From Chloroflexi bacterium TSY (GTDB taxonomy: Bacteria; Chloroflexota; Anaerolineae; Caldilineales; Caldilineaceae), in assembly GCA_019217005.1 (NCBI GenBank), contig JAHBNG010000057.1, forward strand, positions 1 through 64,000: a stretch of DNA of 64,000 bases, in the 5' to 3' direction. How positions within the stretch are numbered: position 1 is the stretch's first letter; each line of letters begins with the position of its first letter. Shown here in pieces: positions 48,045 through 57,222 of the stretch. The notes under the pieces are model-generated. The model was not told where the DNA came from. It saw nothing but the letters and a program-made list of their open reading frames with translations, and made no database searches. The position numbers and the translations under genes are program-made.

Positions 48045-48398
48045 GTGGATGAACATCTGCCTAGCCAATCAGAAGCTCGTCGTCAAGCAGACGATGTAAC
48101 GTTTTTACAACTATCCCCTCAGGACAATGTATTGGTATTGATTCGTTCTTTGGCCCAGGGCGAAACATTTTGGTTAGCCGATCAACCATTTCAGCTAGAC
48201 ATCCCCATGACACTGGGGCATAAAATAGCCGCCCGTGATATTCAGGCGGGCGAAAAGATTATGAAATACGGTGTGCCAATCGGATCCGCCAAAACGGATA
48301 TTCGTCAGGGCGATCATGTCCACCTGCATAATATCAAAAGTGATTATATTCCCACCTATACTCTTGATGAGGAGCACAGTTATGTCAACCAAGATTGA
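48045..48398 (+). CDS. uxaA: UxaA family SAF-domain subunit (altronate/galactarate dehydratase N-terminal part)
   Basis: This 117-residue protein with a SAF domain starts at GTG 48045, with AAGGAATAAAGACA upstream. Key segments are IPMTLGHKIAARDIQAGEKI and KYGVPIGSAKTDIRQGDHVH, ending in LHNIKSDY. In many bacteria this part is fused to the catalytic domain, while here and in related sugar-acid dehydratases it is a separate small subunit. Its end overlaps the large-subunit start at 48382. Together they dehydrate an aldonic or aldaric acid such as altronate or galactarate to a 2-keto-3-deoxy acid. Confidence 0.88.
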   Translation: MDEHLPSQSEARRQADDVTFLQLSPQDNVLVLIRSLAQGETFWLADQPFQLDIPMTLGHKIAARDIQAGEKIMKYGVPIGSAKTDIRQGDHVHLHNIKSDYIPTYTLDEEHSYVNQD

Positions 48399-49602
48399 GT
48401 TTTCGGGTTTTTTACGCACTGATGGACGAAAAGGGATTCGGAATACCATTGTTGTCGCGTACTTGGTCGAGTGTGCCCATCATGTGGCCCGTGAGATCGT
48501 CTACCCCTATCGTCACGACGATGTGCATTTGATCGGCTTTAGCGGCTGCTACCCCAATCAATACGCGTTCGACATGATGTCGCGGTTGTGTTGTCATCCC
48601 AATGTAGGTGCGACCTTACTGGTCTCCTTGGGCTGTGAGAATTTTGATCGGCACCGATTATCGAAGGTGATCAAAGCCTCTGGCCGACCCGTTGAGACAT
48701 TGGTCATTCAAGAGACGGGCGGCACCCGTCCGACCATCGAAGCTGGACAAGCATGGCTTGGTCAAACTCGCACCGCGTTAGAAGAGACCCCACGTGCGCC
48801 GATGGCGCTTGATGAATTAATCGTTGGCACCATCTGTGGTGGGTCGGATGCGAGTAGTGGCATCACTGCCAATCCGGCCATTGGGCGCTGCTTTGATCTA
48901 TTGACCCAGCACAAAGCAGCGGCAATTTTTGAGGAAGGTGGGGAACTGATTGGCTGTGAACAGATTATGGCCGATCGGGCTGTGACTCCCGAATTGGCGG
49001 CTGAAATTTTGACGACGATGGAAAAGACGGCTCGTTATTACACGGCCATGGGACATGGCAGCTTTGCCTCTGGCAATGCGGACGGCGGGTTAACCACAGT
49101 CGAGGAAAAGTCGATGGGCGCGTATGCCAAGAGTGGCTCTTCCCAGATCAGCGGCCTGATTAAACCTGGCGATGTTCCTCCACGCGGCGGTCTCTATTTG
49201 ATGGATGTGGTGCCCGATGGCGATATCCGCTTTGGATTCCCCAATATCAACGATACGGCAGAAATTGCCGAGATGATCGCCTGTGGCGCCCATTTGACTC
49301 TTTTTTCGACGGGACGAGGCTCAGTGGTTGGCTCGGCCATTTCGCCTGTGATCAAAGTTTGCGCCAACCCCGAAACCTATCGCCGCATGCAGGATGACAT
49401 GGATGTAGACGCCGGACGTATTTTGGAAGGCCAGGCCACTTTGGATGAGGTTGGTCAAGAAATTTTCGACAAGATCTTAGAGATCGCCCAAGGAGAAAAA
49501 ACTAAATCGGAAGATTTGGGCCATCAAGAATTTGTCTTGACCTATAAGAGCTTTGAGCCGATTGGTCCAGCCTGTTTGCCAACCAGGAACCATCGATCGT
49601 GA
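48382..49602 (+). CDS. uxaA: UxaA family dehydratase large subunit
   Basis: This 406-residue catalytic part of an altronate/galactarate-type dehydratase starts at ATG 48382 after GAGGAGCACAGTT. It shows FSGFLRTDGRKGIRNTIVVA at the N-terminus, IGFSGCYPNQYA and VSLGCENFD (cysteines that may bind iron), VGTICGGSDASSGITANPAI, and LTLFSTGRGSVVGSAISPVI. It is essentially complete; the last few residues (LPTRNHRS) may be altered by the adjoining rearranged DNA. It fits the sugar-acid theme set by the enolase-superfamily dehydratases elsewhere in the window. Confidence 0.9.
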   Translation: MSTKIEFSGFLRTDGRKGIRNTIVVAYLVECAHHVAREIVYPYRHDDVHLIGFSGCYPNQYAFDMMSRLCCHPNVGATLLVSLGCENFDRHRLSKVIKASGRPVETLVIQETGGTRPTIEAGQAWLGQTRTALEETPRAPMALDELIVGTICGGSDASSGITANPAIGRCFDLLTQHKAAAIFEEGGELIGCEQIMADRAVTPELAAEILTTMEKTARYYTAMGHGSFASGNADGGLTTVEEKSMGAYAKSGSSQISGLIKPGDVPPRGGLYLMDVVPDGDIRFGFPNINDTAEIAEMIACGAHLTLFSTGRGSVVGSAISPVIKVCANPETYRRMQDDMDVDAGRILEGQATLDEVGQEIFDKILEIAQGEKTKSEDLGHQEFVLTYKSFEPIGPACLPTRNHRS

Positions 49603-49652
49603 GTTGGGTTATGCGCAAGGCATCGACATCAACATCGTCCGCGTTGACCTGC

Positions 49653-49760
49653 ATGGCCTGTCACTACATTCCCTATCACTCCGAGAACTGGGTTCGGGAC
49701 TGGTCGCTCATTTCGTTTGATGGGACGCACAAAATCCACTATATGCCGCGGTCTGCCTAA
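49653..49760 (+). pseudogene. PhyH C-terminal fragment
   Basis: Thirty-five codons (MACHYIPYHSENWVRDWSLI onward to HYMPRSA) match the last residues of the PhyH protein at 45749. The preceding 50 bases encode an unrelated scrap (RELGYAQGIDINIVRVDL). It is a leftover of a lost or rearranged PhyH gene. Confidence 0.7.
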
Positions 49761-49789
49761 GAAATATCCCGCAATTTCTCCAGGTCACT

Positions 49790-49941
49790 GGTGATGAACC
49801 CTTATTACTTACGGATTCGGTTCCCTATCGTCTGAAATTGGCAGAATAGCTTGGCGGAAAACCGATTAACATCGGCGGCACAGAACTCAAAGATGAGTTA
49901 GTTCATCACGGTACGAACGAAGTTGATATGGCCATATGATA
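49790..49941 (+). pseudogene. zinc-type alcohol dehydrogenase fragment
   Basis: The frame encodes GDEPLLLTDSVPYRLKLAE, an in-frame TAG, then LGGKPINIGGTELKDELVHH and NEVDMAI. This is the pattern of the nucleotide-binding region of medium-chain alcohol/polyol dehydrogenases (D..P.RL.LA..LG...IN). Only this part survives. The remaining 49942-50063 shows nothing recognisable beyond a promoter-sized gap. Confidence 0.5.
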
Positions 49942-50063
49942 GTATGATTTTCATATAGGACTAGCGAGAACATTCGCTTGCGGCACGAAGTCGTACGCCC
50001 CCGCTAGTCCAATTGGTAAATTGGAGTCTCTGAATGACTATGATTTGAGCGAGGAGTGAATTT

Positions 50064-50816
50064 GTGAGAGCGATCATTATCGGCGCCGGGCGCGGATCGC
50101 GGTTGATGCCTACGACCGCCGACACGCCCAAATGCTTTGCGGAAGTCGCCGGGCGGCGGATCTTGGATTGGACATTGCAGGCGTTTGGCCACAACGACAT
50201 CAACCGGATTTGCTTCATCGGCGGTTACCAGATTGAAAAGGTCCACCACGACTATCCAAACTTCACATTCCGGCATAACATCGATTGGGAAAACAACAAT
50301 ATCCTTGAGTCATTGATGTACGCCCAAGACTTGATGGATGAACCATTCATCTGCTGCTATTCTGACACGCTCTTCACGGCGGACGTAGTGGCACGAGTGT
50401 TGGCCAATGACGATGACATTTCACTGGTTGTCGATACGCATTGGCTGGATCGTTACGAACATCGCACGGAACACCCAAGCGATGACGCCGAAAAGGTCAC
50501 CGTCCGCGACGGAGTCGTGACGCGGATCCACCGTGGGATTGACGAGCAGCAGGCACATGGCGAATACATCGGCGTGGCCAAGTTCTCCGCCGCTGGTGCT
50601 GCTTGTCTGCGCGAACATTACCATCGATGCCGCGCGCAGTACGCCGGCCAGCCGTTCCGCGAGGCAAAAACGTTCGAAATGGCGTACCTAATCCACCTGT
50701 TGCAGGAGATGATCGAAGCTGGCGAACGAATGGTACACGTTGATACGCCTGGCGGCTATATTGAGATCGATACGCAGCAGGATTTTGACTATGCGCGGCA
50801 GCGATGGGCACCGTGA
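50064..50816 (+). CDS. sugar/choline-phosphate nucleotidyltransferase-like protein
   Basis: This 250-residue NTP transferase starts at GTG 50064 after GAGGAGTGAATTT. The N-terminal signature GAGRGSRLMPTTADTPKCFA (residues 8-27) is that of LicC/RfbA-type enzymes, and CYSDTLF near residue 97 and the YIEIDTQQDF end are typical of the LicC/phosphocholine cytidylyltransferase group. It would attach a nucleotide to a phosphorylated headgroup or sugar. It is 31 bases upstream of the MetE-like gene, so both are probably one transcript, although no shared pathway is obvious. Confidence 0.82.
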   Translation: MRAIIIGAGRGSRLMPTTADTPKCFAEVAGRRILDWTLQAFGHNDINRICFIGGYQIEKVHHDYPNFTFRHNIDWENNNILESLMYAQDLMDEPFICCYSDTLFTADVVARVLANDDDISLVVDTHWLDRYEHRTEHPSDDAEKVTVRDGVVTRIHRGIDEQQAHGEYIGVAKFSAAGAACLREHYHRCRAQYAGQPFREAKTFEMAYLIHLLQEMIEAGERMVHVDTPGGYIEIDTQQDFDYARQRWAP

Positions 50817-50847
50817 GTCGTCAGTGTAGATTTGGGAGAAACCACCC

Positions 50848-51909
50848 ATGAGCAAACTATTCCCTACCTCGGTTGTGGGTTCGATGCCGCGTCCAGGATT
50901 CGTGAAACACTTGATCGGCAACGCCTCGGGTTATTCGTCCGACGAGTACAAGCGGTTGATGCGATCTGCCGTCAGTTTTGTTGTCGCGTTACAGGAATGT
51001 GCGGGCCTGGATATCATCACCGACGGTGAATTGTGGCGGACGTCGTACATCGGTGTCATCGCCGAATTGGCTCATGGCTTCGAACTGAGCCTGAATCCAG
51101 CCGATGGACGAACTTGGACGGTTGTGGTCGATAGACTGTCGCCAAAAAATCCGGGCTTTATCGCAGGGGAGGTTTCGTTTTTGAAACAGATCACGAAAAA
51201 GGAGATCAAAGCGACGCTCCCAGCGCCAGCTCTGTTGGGTGAACGGATGTGGGATCCAGAGAAATCATCGCGTGCCTATCCGACGCGCGATGACTTTGTC
51301 CGCGACTGCGTGCCCATCCTGCGGCGTGAAGTTGAACTGCTGTGTGAGGAGGGTGTATCGATCGTGCAGATCGACGACCCACACCTGTGCTTGTTTGTGG
51401 ATGATGCCGTACGCAGTGCGTACGAGGAGGCCGACAAGGCCGCCGATTTCGCAGTCGATATGAACAACCAGGCGGTCGAAGGGATCGACGGCATCCGCGT
51501 GGCGGTTCACCTGTGTCGTCGCGCGGGCGCGCGGGCACGTGGCGAGGCAACATTCCGCGGCAGCTACGATCCGATCATCCGACAACTGAACCGCCTGAAC
51601 GCACATCACTTGACGATGGAGTTCACGACACCGGGCGCTGGCGACATGGCCGTCCTCCGACAACTCCGAGACGACTTTGAAATCGGGCTCGGCTGCGTCA
51701 GTTGCCAACCCGGAGAAGTCGACTCGGTCGCATCCATAGTCAACCGAGTCGAAACGGCGCTGGAATTCCTGGACGCCGACCGGATCACCTTGAACCCTGA
51801 TTGCGGTTTTGCACCGGGTTCGGCGGCCGTCGTCAGTCTGGATGAGGTCTTCATCAAACTGCAGAACGAAGTGCAAGCGGCCAGGCACTTGCGGGACAAA
51901 TATGGTTGA
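50848..51909 (+). CDS. cobalamin-independent methionine synthase (MetE C-terminal)-like methyltransferase
   Basis: This 353-residue protein is equivalent to the catalytic C-terminal half of MetE. The ATG at 50848 has GGGAGAAACCACCC upstream. The zinc ligands are visible as His221 and Cys223 (VAVHLCRR), Glu258 (TMEFTTPG) and Cys319 (LNPDCGF). The N-terminal MetE domain is absent, as in archaeal MetE and in many methyltransferase paralogues with other substrates. It starts TSVVGSMPRP, as usual. Homocysteine methylation is possible, but the methyl donor and acceptor are not certain. Confidence 0.85.
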   Translation: MSKLFPTSVVGSMPRPGFVKHLIGNASGYSSDEYKRLMRSAVSFVVALQECAGLDIITDGELWRTSYIGVIAELAHGFELSLNPADGRTWTVVVDRLSPKNPGFIAGEVSFLKQITKKEIKATLPAPALLGERMWDPEKSSRAYPTRDDFVRDCVPILRREVELLCEEGVSIVQIDDPHLCLFVDDAVRSAYEEADKAADFAVDMNNQAVEGIDGIRVAVHLCRRAGARARGEATFRGSYDPIIRQLNRLNAHHLTMEFTTPGAGDMAVLRQLRDDFEIGLGCVSCQPGEVDSVASIVNRVETALEFLDADRITLNPDCGFAPGSAAVVSLDEVFIKLQNEVQAARHLRDKYG

Positions 51910-52047
51910 CGACCGAGCGTTATAAGTATAGAATGTGGTATGAAATGCCGAGATGACTTGCTCGCTCTGGTTGGCAAAGCTTCTGCCTAACGAAAACTGC
52001 TGTTTTTTCTTAGGCAATTGCGTACGCAGATAGTCCATCAGTTGCTG

Positions 52048-53031
52048 CTACAGGGACACGACCTGGCCGCTCTCGACGCTTTCGTTGATCGCCATCGTGA
52101 TGCGATGGGTCTCGAACGCATCGGCATAAGAACAATAGACTGCCCGTCGATTGCCGCTGCGCACAGCGTCCAGGAACGCGCGGTCTTCCGCTGCGTATGG
52201 TTTGCTGGTGTTTCTGATCTTCTCCTCGCGGTCCGGTGTTCTCACGATTAGTTCGCTGTTGTTATGGGTGACCACCAGTTCGTCAAGCAGGAAATCTACG
52301 CCTGTCCGGAAGCCCCCTGGCGCCAGGTGACCGGTGCCAGCGCACAGCACAGCGCCATTGTCGAAGGTGATGGTCGCAACGATATGGTCGTAGATATCGT
52401 GCTTCTCCCATTTCTTCGCACCGATGCCCCTCGTACCCTGCCCATACACACTCACGGCCTTGGCGCCGATCAGGTGACGCGCGATATCGACCACGTGGGT
52501 AGCTTGCTCGTTCATCTGCCCTCCGCTCTGCGCTTGTTGCCGCCACCACATCACGCCGGGCATACCGCCGATCCAATAGGCGAAGGCCGTTGATACCGAC
52601 TTGCCGGCCATGCGTTTGCGTGCGATCTGCGTGATCTCCGTGCTGCGCCAATTATAGCCCACCGCACTGACCACCCCGGCCTTCTCGATCGCCGCATGGA
52701 TTGCGGCCGCCTTGGCCAGATCGACCGCCAGCGGCTTTTCAACGAAGAGCGCCACGCCACGCTGGGCGGCGAGGATCTCCTGGTTGGTGTGCGCAAACGG
52801 CGGCAGGCAGACGTAGACCGCGTCCAGTGAAACCTCATCCAGCATGCGTTTGGCGCTGGTGTATGCGGCGCCACCATATTCCCGGACCGCCCGATCGGCG
52901 ACTTCCTCATTTACATCACAGAAGGCCACCAACGCTACGTCATCCCAATGCGAAAGGTGTTTGAGGTGCCCCTCGCGCGCAATGCCGCCCACACCGATGA
53001 AGCCGATTTTGAGTTTCTGTATATCTGACAT
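52048..53031 (-). CDS. Gfo/Idh/MocA family oxidoreductase
   Basis: This 327-residue NAD(P)-dependent sugar or inositol dehydrogenase-like protein has the dinucleotide motif GFIGVGGIA at residues 10-18. The family lysine is Lys99 in LFVEKPLAVDL, and the substrate-side segment GGQMNEQATHVVDIARHLIG carries the usual His. It is the second gene of a two-gene minus-strand operon after the TIM-barrel isomerase (46-base gap). Together such genes interconvert keto-sugars or inositols. It is complete and intact. Confidence 0.92.
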   Translation of the reverse strand: MSDIQKLKIGFIGVGGIAREGHLKHLSHWDDVALVAFCDVNEEVADRAVREYGGAAYTSAKRMLDEVSLDAVYVCLPPFAHTNQEILAAQRGVALFVEKPLAVDLAKAAAIHAAIEKAGVVSAVGYNWRSTEITQIARKRMAGKSVSTAFAYWIGGMPGVMWWRQQAQSGGQMNEQATHVVDIARHLIGAKAVSVYGQGTRGIGAKKWEKHDIYDHIVATITFDNGAVLCAGTGHLAPGGFRTGVDFLLDELVVTHNNSELIVRTPDREEKIRNTSKPYAAEDRAFLDAVRSGNRRAVYCSYADAFETHRITMAINESVESGQVVSL

Positions 53032-53077
53032 GATGCCACTCCAGATGGTTGCTTGTTTTTGGATGATTTCAGCGCCG

Positions 53078-53878
53078 TCACGCCTTGGCCAGACACGCCC
53101 GGAGGTAGGCGACAGACTGAGGCAGCGCGACTTCTCCTCTGTCGCTTAAGCTGCATTCAAAAGCCATGTAGCCGTCAAAGCCGACCTCTTTGAGCACCTT
53201 GAACGCGGCGGTGAAGTCGATGTCGCCGGTACCGGGTTCCTTGCGCGTATTGTCCGCCAGATGCACATGGCCCAACACGTCGGCGATGGCCGCAAAGCTT
53301 CTCGGCGTATTCGGCTGTTCGATGTGCATGTGAAAGAAGTCAGCCATTACGCGCACACCCTTGCCGACGGCGCGGCACAGCTCCGCAGCCTCCTCGACGT
53401 CACGGAGCGCATTCGACTCGTAGCGGTTGAGCGGCTCGAGCAGCAGGCACGCACCTGTGCCTTCGGCGTAACGGGCAAGCTCCTCGAGCACGTGCCGCAG
53501 CAGTTCGATCTCGGCCTCGTGTTGCGTTTTCCACGGCGCCATATCGGGCACGCGCGCGTTGCGATTGAAGATCGGCACCGAGATTGGACCTGTCGCTCCC
53601 AATTCAGCGGCGAGGTCAAGATAGCGTTTCAGCACATCAACGCAGGCCCGACGGCGTTGGGGATCGGGATGGATCATCTCAGCCTCAAATCCACCGCAAA
53701 TGGATGAGGCCTTCACTGGGCTGTCCTTCAACGCCGCTCGGCGCTCGGCCAGACCATCCTCGTCATTCAGGTGTGCGCCGGCCAGTTCCACGCCTTCGAA
53801 GCCATATGCCTCCAGGTTGCGTAGCTTTTCGGCAAAGGTCTTGCCCGGGGCCAGGCCTTCCTGGCATGATAGTTTCAT
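53078..53878 (-). CDS. sugar phosphate isomerase/epimerase (TIM barrel)
   Basis: This 266-residue protein of the xylose-isomerase-like superfamily starts at ATG 53878 with AGGAGGTGAATCG upstream. The metal ligands are apparent: Glu in LLLEPLNRYE, Asp and His in MADFFHMHIE, His in GHVHLADN, and Glu in MAFECSLSD near the end. It is the first gene of the operon with the Gfo/Idh/MocA gene. The family isomerises or epimerises sugars and inositol derivatives; the substrate is not determined here. Confidence 0.9.
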   Translation of the reverse strand: MKLSCQEGLAPGKTFAEKLRNLEAYGFEGVELAGAHLNDEDGLAERRAALKDSPVKASSICGGFEAEMIHPDPQRRRACVDVLKRYLDLAAELGATGPISVPIFNRNARVPDMAPWKTQHEAEIELLRHVLEELARYAEGTGACLLLEPLNRYESNALRDVEEAAELCRAVGKGVRVMADFFHMHIEQPNTPRSFAAIADVLGHVHLADNTRKEPGTGDIDFTAAFKVLKEVGFDGYMAFECSLSDRGEVALPQSVAYLRACLAKA

Positions 53879-54070
53879 CGATTCACCTCCTAGGTATCTT
53901 CATAACCTCAATCCGTACGCTGGCAAATGTTGTATCTTATCGCGCTCCTAACCTTATCGAACCAACTTTGCCCAAAATCAACGTCGAGACAAGATCCACC
54001 TCGCCAAAGAATAATGGTAAGCATTCAGCTAGTCTGCCATTAGCCATCAGCTCGGCACTTCCCTGTATTG

Positions 54071-54153
54071 TTCGATGACTTCGTGACCTCCGTGTTCGAC
54101 GACATCGTAGCCACTGCCTCAGGCGTCAGGGACACGATGTCTCCGAACCATAC
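54071..54153 (+). repeat. dispersed palindrome-rich repeat, copy A
   Basis: TTCGATGACTTCGTG (54071-54085) through CCGAACCATAC (54143-54153) is similar along its length to the reverse complement of 61005-61112. Shared blocks include ACATCGTAGCCA, CCTCAGGC and ACACGATGTCTCCGAAC. ACATCGT and ACGATGT within it are complementary, so each copy can fold. It lies in the 395-base gap between the isomerase gene and the transglutaminase-like gene, which otherwise shows no gene. Confidence 0.6.
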
Positions 54154-54240
54154 ACTTCCCTGTCGAGACAAGCTGCTTAAACGTGACAAGCTGATAGCTG
54201 AAATGCTGATAAGCTGAACAGCTACGAATAATGTTTGGAC

Positions 54241-54267
54241 GTCGGCTGCATGCGGTTGTTAGGGGCG
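54241..54267 (-). repeat. attC-like half site
   Basis: On the minus strand this reads GCCCCTAACAACCGCATGCA followed by GCCGAC, similar to the left half of integron attC sites (an AAC core, then AGCCGAC). No matching partner half is seen within 100 bases. A longer relative is at 58195-58284. Confidence 0.3.
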
Positions 54268-54273
54268 GTACTG

Positions 54274-55170
54274 TTAAGAAAGCAATCCCATCTCTTGCAT
54301 TTTCTCTCTTGCTTGCTGACAGTCGCGCATTGCTTCATAGACGGATTGTAGCTCATCAAAATGCTGATCCACATCAATGGTTAGTTTGGCAATACGGTCA
54401 ATGAGGGTTCTATCCGCTTCTGTCAGATCAGCCTCCGATTTTCGAAGTAAATGATGGCTCCAGAGATCCCATCCCAATAACTCAACCTTATTCAGTCGTT
54501 CTAGTTCCTGAACAACACAAGAGCGAAGAGCCAGCCAGCCGTTATGGTTGCTGCTTTCACCAAAATCAAGGGGATCCATTTCACCATTCCGACATTGCTG
54601 CCAAACGGAACCACCTAGATAAAAATCTCAGTCATAAACCTTATCTAGCGTGTCAAACGTGATCCGATTATTCGCTTGACGCGTAATATCGTCAATCTGG
54701 GGATCAATCAAAATCCACCGTTCTTGTGTAACATCCCAGTATTCAGGGATATAGTGATCACCAATCAAATAGCGATCACCAATCAAAACGCCAGGTAGAT
54801 AGGGCGCAAACCCTGTGCGAATTCGCGCCGGGATGCCCTGATGCCGAACCATTGAGGCAAACAGCAAAGCAAAATCGCGACAGGTACCTGTCACCCGTTC
54901 TGTGGGTGGACGTGGTGTTGTTAATGGAGCCGAATTCATCGCCAAGAGTTTCGTCAGTCGTTCCGGGATGGTGCGCAGATTAAATTCTCGTTCTCTTTCA
55001 TCGGTGAGTGTCAAACCGTGAAGGGGCAGCGTTGCGTCATGCATCATCAAACCCTGAATCACGTGGGTCAAACTGGAAATATCTCTTGGCAAGTCATCGT
55101 AAAGTTCAGCATATTTACCAGGCACACTCATTGCGCTTTGCGAAGTGTAGTACAATAAATGGTTATCCAT
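54274..55170 (-). pseudogene. transglutaminase-like protein with an internal TGA
   Basis: One reading frame of 298 codons runs from ATG 55170 to the stop at 54274, except for a TGA at 54628-54630. Before it lies the transglutaminase-like core: Cys97 in GTCRDFALLF, His139 in GDHYIPEYWD and Asp156 in ILIDPQID. After the TGA, in the same frame, are DFYLGGSVWQQCRNGEMDPL and a helical C-terminal part (LALRSCVVQELERLNKVELL). The C-terminal part belongs to the same protein, so a nonsense mutation (for example from TGG) is likely. The truncated 180-residue core might still fold. Confidence 0.7.
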
Positions 55171-55258
55171 AGTGAGAGCTTACGATCCATGTAAATAGAG
55201 TGACTGATTGCTCGATATATAGATGTTCAGATAATGCTTTTCCACACGAAACAGCAGC

Positions 55259-55537
55259 TTGTCAGCATTGCAGCCGGTCAGCCAGAGAGCTGACGAGCTG
55301 AAATGCCATCAACGGCAAGAAAATCTTTTTCTGAAAGGCTATAGCTCTATTATAACCGATCATTCGATGGTGTTTGGATCGCGTCCGGCTTCGATCAGAA
55401 AGGGCATTAGCTACCTTGGCGATCAGCTCAGCGGCAGACAGATTTTGGGTCAACTGACGGCGGTCTATGATAATCGATTGCAAAGGTTTGAGCCAACTTA
55501 TCGAACCCTGTCACAGTATACCGAATTTAATTCTTAA
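55259..55537 (+). pseudogene. unrecognised C-terminal gene remnant
   Basis: The last 68 codons of this frame (FLKGYSSIITDHSMVFGSRP, GISYLGDQLSGRQILGQLTA and a NRLQRFEPTYRTLSQYTEFN end) read like a conserved protein C-terminus. The first 24 codons look like non-coding DNA read by chance. There is no ribosome site. I do not recognise the family. Confidence 0.35.
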
Positions 55538-55754
55538 CATCCATTATTCAGTCTCAATGTTGATCGGGGCATACCAATCTGACCCAGTTCAGCCAGGAGC
55601 TCAAGCGGTATTTTGGTGTGTTGCTGTCGATGCTGGGCCGTAAGAAGTAAGATTTGGCAGTAAGTGGCAGTGAAAATCGTCGCCATGGCAGTGGGATTTG
55701 AGATATCGTAGGCGAATCAAACTCAATCTCATTTTCATGGAGAACGAAAGTCAC

Positions 55755-56798
55755 ATGACAAACTCAGTAGCAATCCCGTTTGCCCGTTGGCAACGCATAT
55801 GGCGATGGACCAAGCGCATTCTGCTTGGTCTGCTTGGTCTGCTCGTACTCGCTTCTGCGGCTGGTGCTATCTATCAACGGACCGCTACAGCTGCCGACCG
55901 CGTCCAATTTCCACCCTACGGTCAGTTGGTTCAAGTCGGCAACCATCGACTTCATCTTCACTGTATTGGGCAGGGAAGTCCAACAATTGTGGTCGACAAT
56001 GGAGCAGGGAGCTGGTCAATTACGTGGCTCGATTTGCAAACACGCTTGGCCGAACGCACGCGTACATGCACATATGATCGGGCGGGACTAGGCTGGAGCG
56101 ACCCAGGGCCATCGCCACGCACGAGCCAGCAGATGGTCGAGGAGCTTCATACGCTATTGCAGAATGGGCAAATTCCGCCGCCCTATATCCTTGTTGGGCA
56201 TTCACTGGGTGGCTACAACGTGCGACTCTATGCGGCTCGATTCCCAGACGAGGTCGTAGGCATTGCGCTGGTTGAGTCTGGGCACGAGGAGCAGTGGGAA
56301 CGGTTGCCAGAGGAGATTAGCGCGCTGGTTGATGAGCAAATGGGTTTGCTCAATGTGGCTCGTCTCCTGGCTCACGTTGGTATTGTGCGGCTCTTTATGG
56401 CACCAGAGGCACAATCCCTGCCACGCCAAGAGCGTCAAGCACACACCGCAGCGATGGTCACGCTCAAAACGCTGAGTGCCACAATTGCCGAATTTGAGTC
56501 GGCGCGCACGAGCGCTCGGCAGGTGGCCGCAACCGATTCACTAGGCGACTTACCACTGGTTGTCGTCACGGCTCGTCATAGCAACAACGCGTTTATCAAT
56601 ATCCCCACAAGAATTGATGTGCCATTTGCTGAGGCTGATCGTGTCTGGTTTACGCTGCAAGAAGAATTGGTCAACTTATCGACGAATAGCAAACATTTCA
56701 TTAGCGAGACTGGAACCCACGACATCAATTTTGACGATCCCGATCTCGTTATTGAAGCGCTCGATACCTTGTTGTCGATGGCCGAACATAAGAATTAG
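55755..56798 (+). CDS. membrane-anchored alpha/beta hydrolase
   Basis: This 347-residue hydrolase starts at ATG 55755, with an earlier in-frame ATG at 55737 as an alternative. A basic segment and one membrane helix (RILLGLLGLLVLASAAGAIY, residues 21-40) anchor it, with the enzyme outside. The nucleophile is Ser150 in ILVGHSLGGYN, the oxyanion region is VDNGAGSWSITW, and the catalytic histidine is in SETGTHDINFD near the end. It resembles the proline-iminopeptidase/haloalkane-dehalogenase-like hydrolases common in Chloroflexota. The substrate is unknown and the gene is intact. Confidence 0.88.
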   Translation: MTNSVAIPFARWQRIWRWTKRILLGLLGLLVLASAAGAIYQRTATAADRVQFPPYGQLVQVGNHRLHLHCIGQGSPTIVVDNGAGSWSITWLDLQTRLAERTRTCTYDRAGLGWSDPGPSPRTSQQMVEELHTLLQNGQIPPPYILVGHSLGGYNVRLYAARFPDEVVGIALVESGHEEQWERLPEEISALVDEQMGLLNVARLLAHVGIVRLFMAPEAQSLPRQERQAHTAAMVTLKTLSATIAEFESARTSARQVAATDSLGDLPLVVVTARHSNNAFINIPTRIDVPFAEADRVWFTLQEELVNLSTNSKHFISETGTHDINFDDPDLVIEALDTLLSMAEHKN

Positions 56799-56816
56799 TG
56801 GGTCTTTGCGTGTTCG

Positions 56817-56875
56817 TGGACCAGGGTGGGGCGGAGTGGCAGAGTGGCAGAGTATGCGCTACTTCCCCTGGTCCA
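56817..56875 (+). terminator. inverted repeat after the hydrolase gene
   Basis: TGGACCAGGG (56817-56826) pairs with CCCTGGTCCA (56866-56875). The 39-base loop holds a duplicated GGCAGAGT. No T-run follows, so a role as terminator is uncertain. Confidence 0.35.
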
Positions 56876-56954
56876 TGGTACAAGGCATCTATGCTTGAAG
56901 ACGGTTAGTACTTCTTCGTAGTTGGGGTCAAAAGCCAGATCATAGAGCTGTTCA

Positions 56955-57113
56955 CTATTTGACCTCTACCTTGTGATAGAAGAAGATCTGAAGTTCCACC
57001 TCTTCCATCGGCGTTACGCGATGGGGTTGTTGCGGCTTGATGATGCCATCGACGCCGGGTGACAGTTGTATGGCTTCTTCAGATACGACAGATGTCTTCT
57101 CGAAATCTCACGA
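56955..57113 (-). pseudogene. cupin (TehB/DUF1971-like) C-terminal fragment
   Basis: Fifty-two codons on the minus strand encode SEEAIQLSPGVDGIIKPQQP followed by HRVTPMEEVELQIFFYH, matching the P.(Q)PHRV...FQV.FY end of small cupins such as the TehB/DUF1971 group. The N-terminal part is missing (a TGA lies just upstream). Confidence 0.5.
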
Positions 57114-57222
57114 CAGCCGTTTCCTATTTACGATGAACATTGGATAGAATGATATCTGAATCAGATACATGCTAAGTATAGTAGGTGGTCTGGTGCTTTG
57201 TATATGACTAAAGTCGTATTCG

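Noticed and set aside
51265..52038. 257-codon minus-strand frame opposite the MetE-like gene
   Set aside because: The zinc ligands and normal start of the MetE-like frame on the plus strand make this a shadow; the antisense frame has no recognisable motif.
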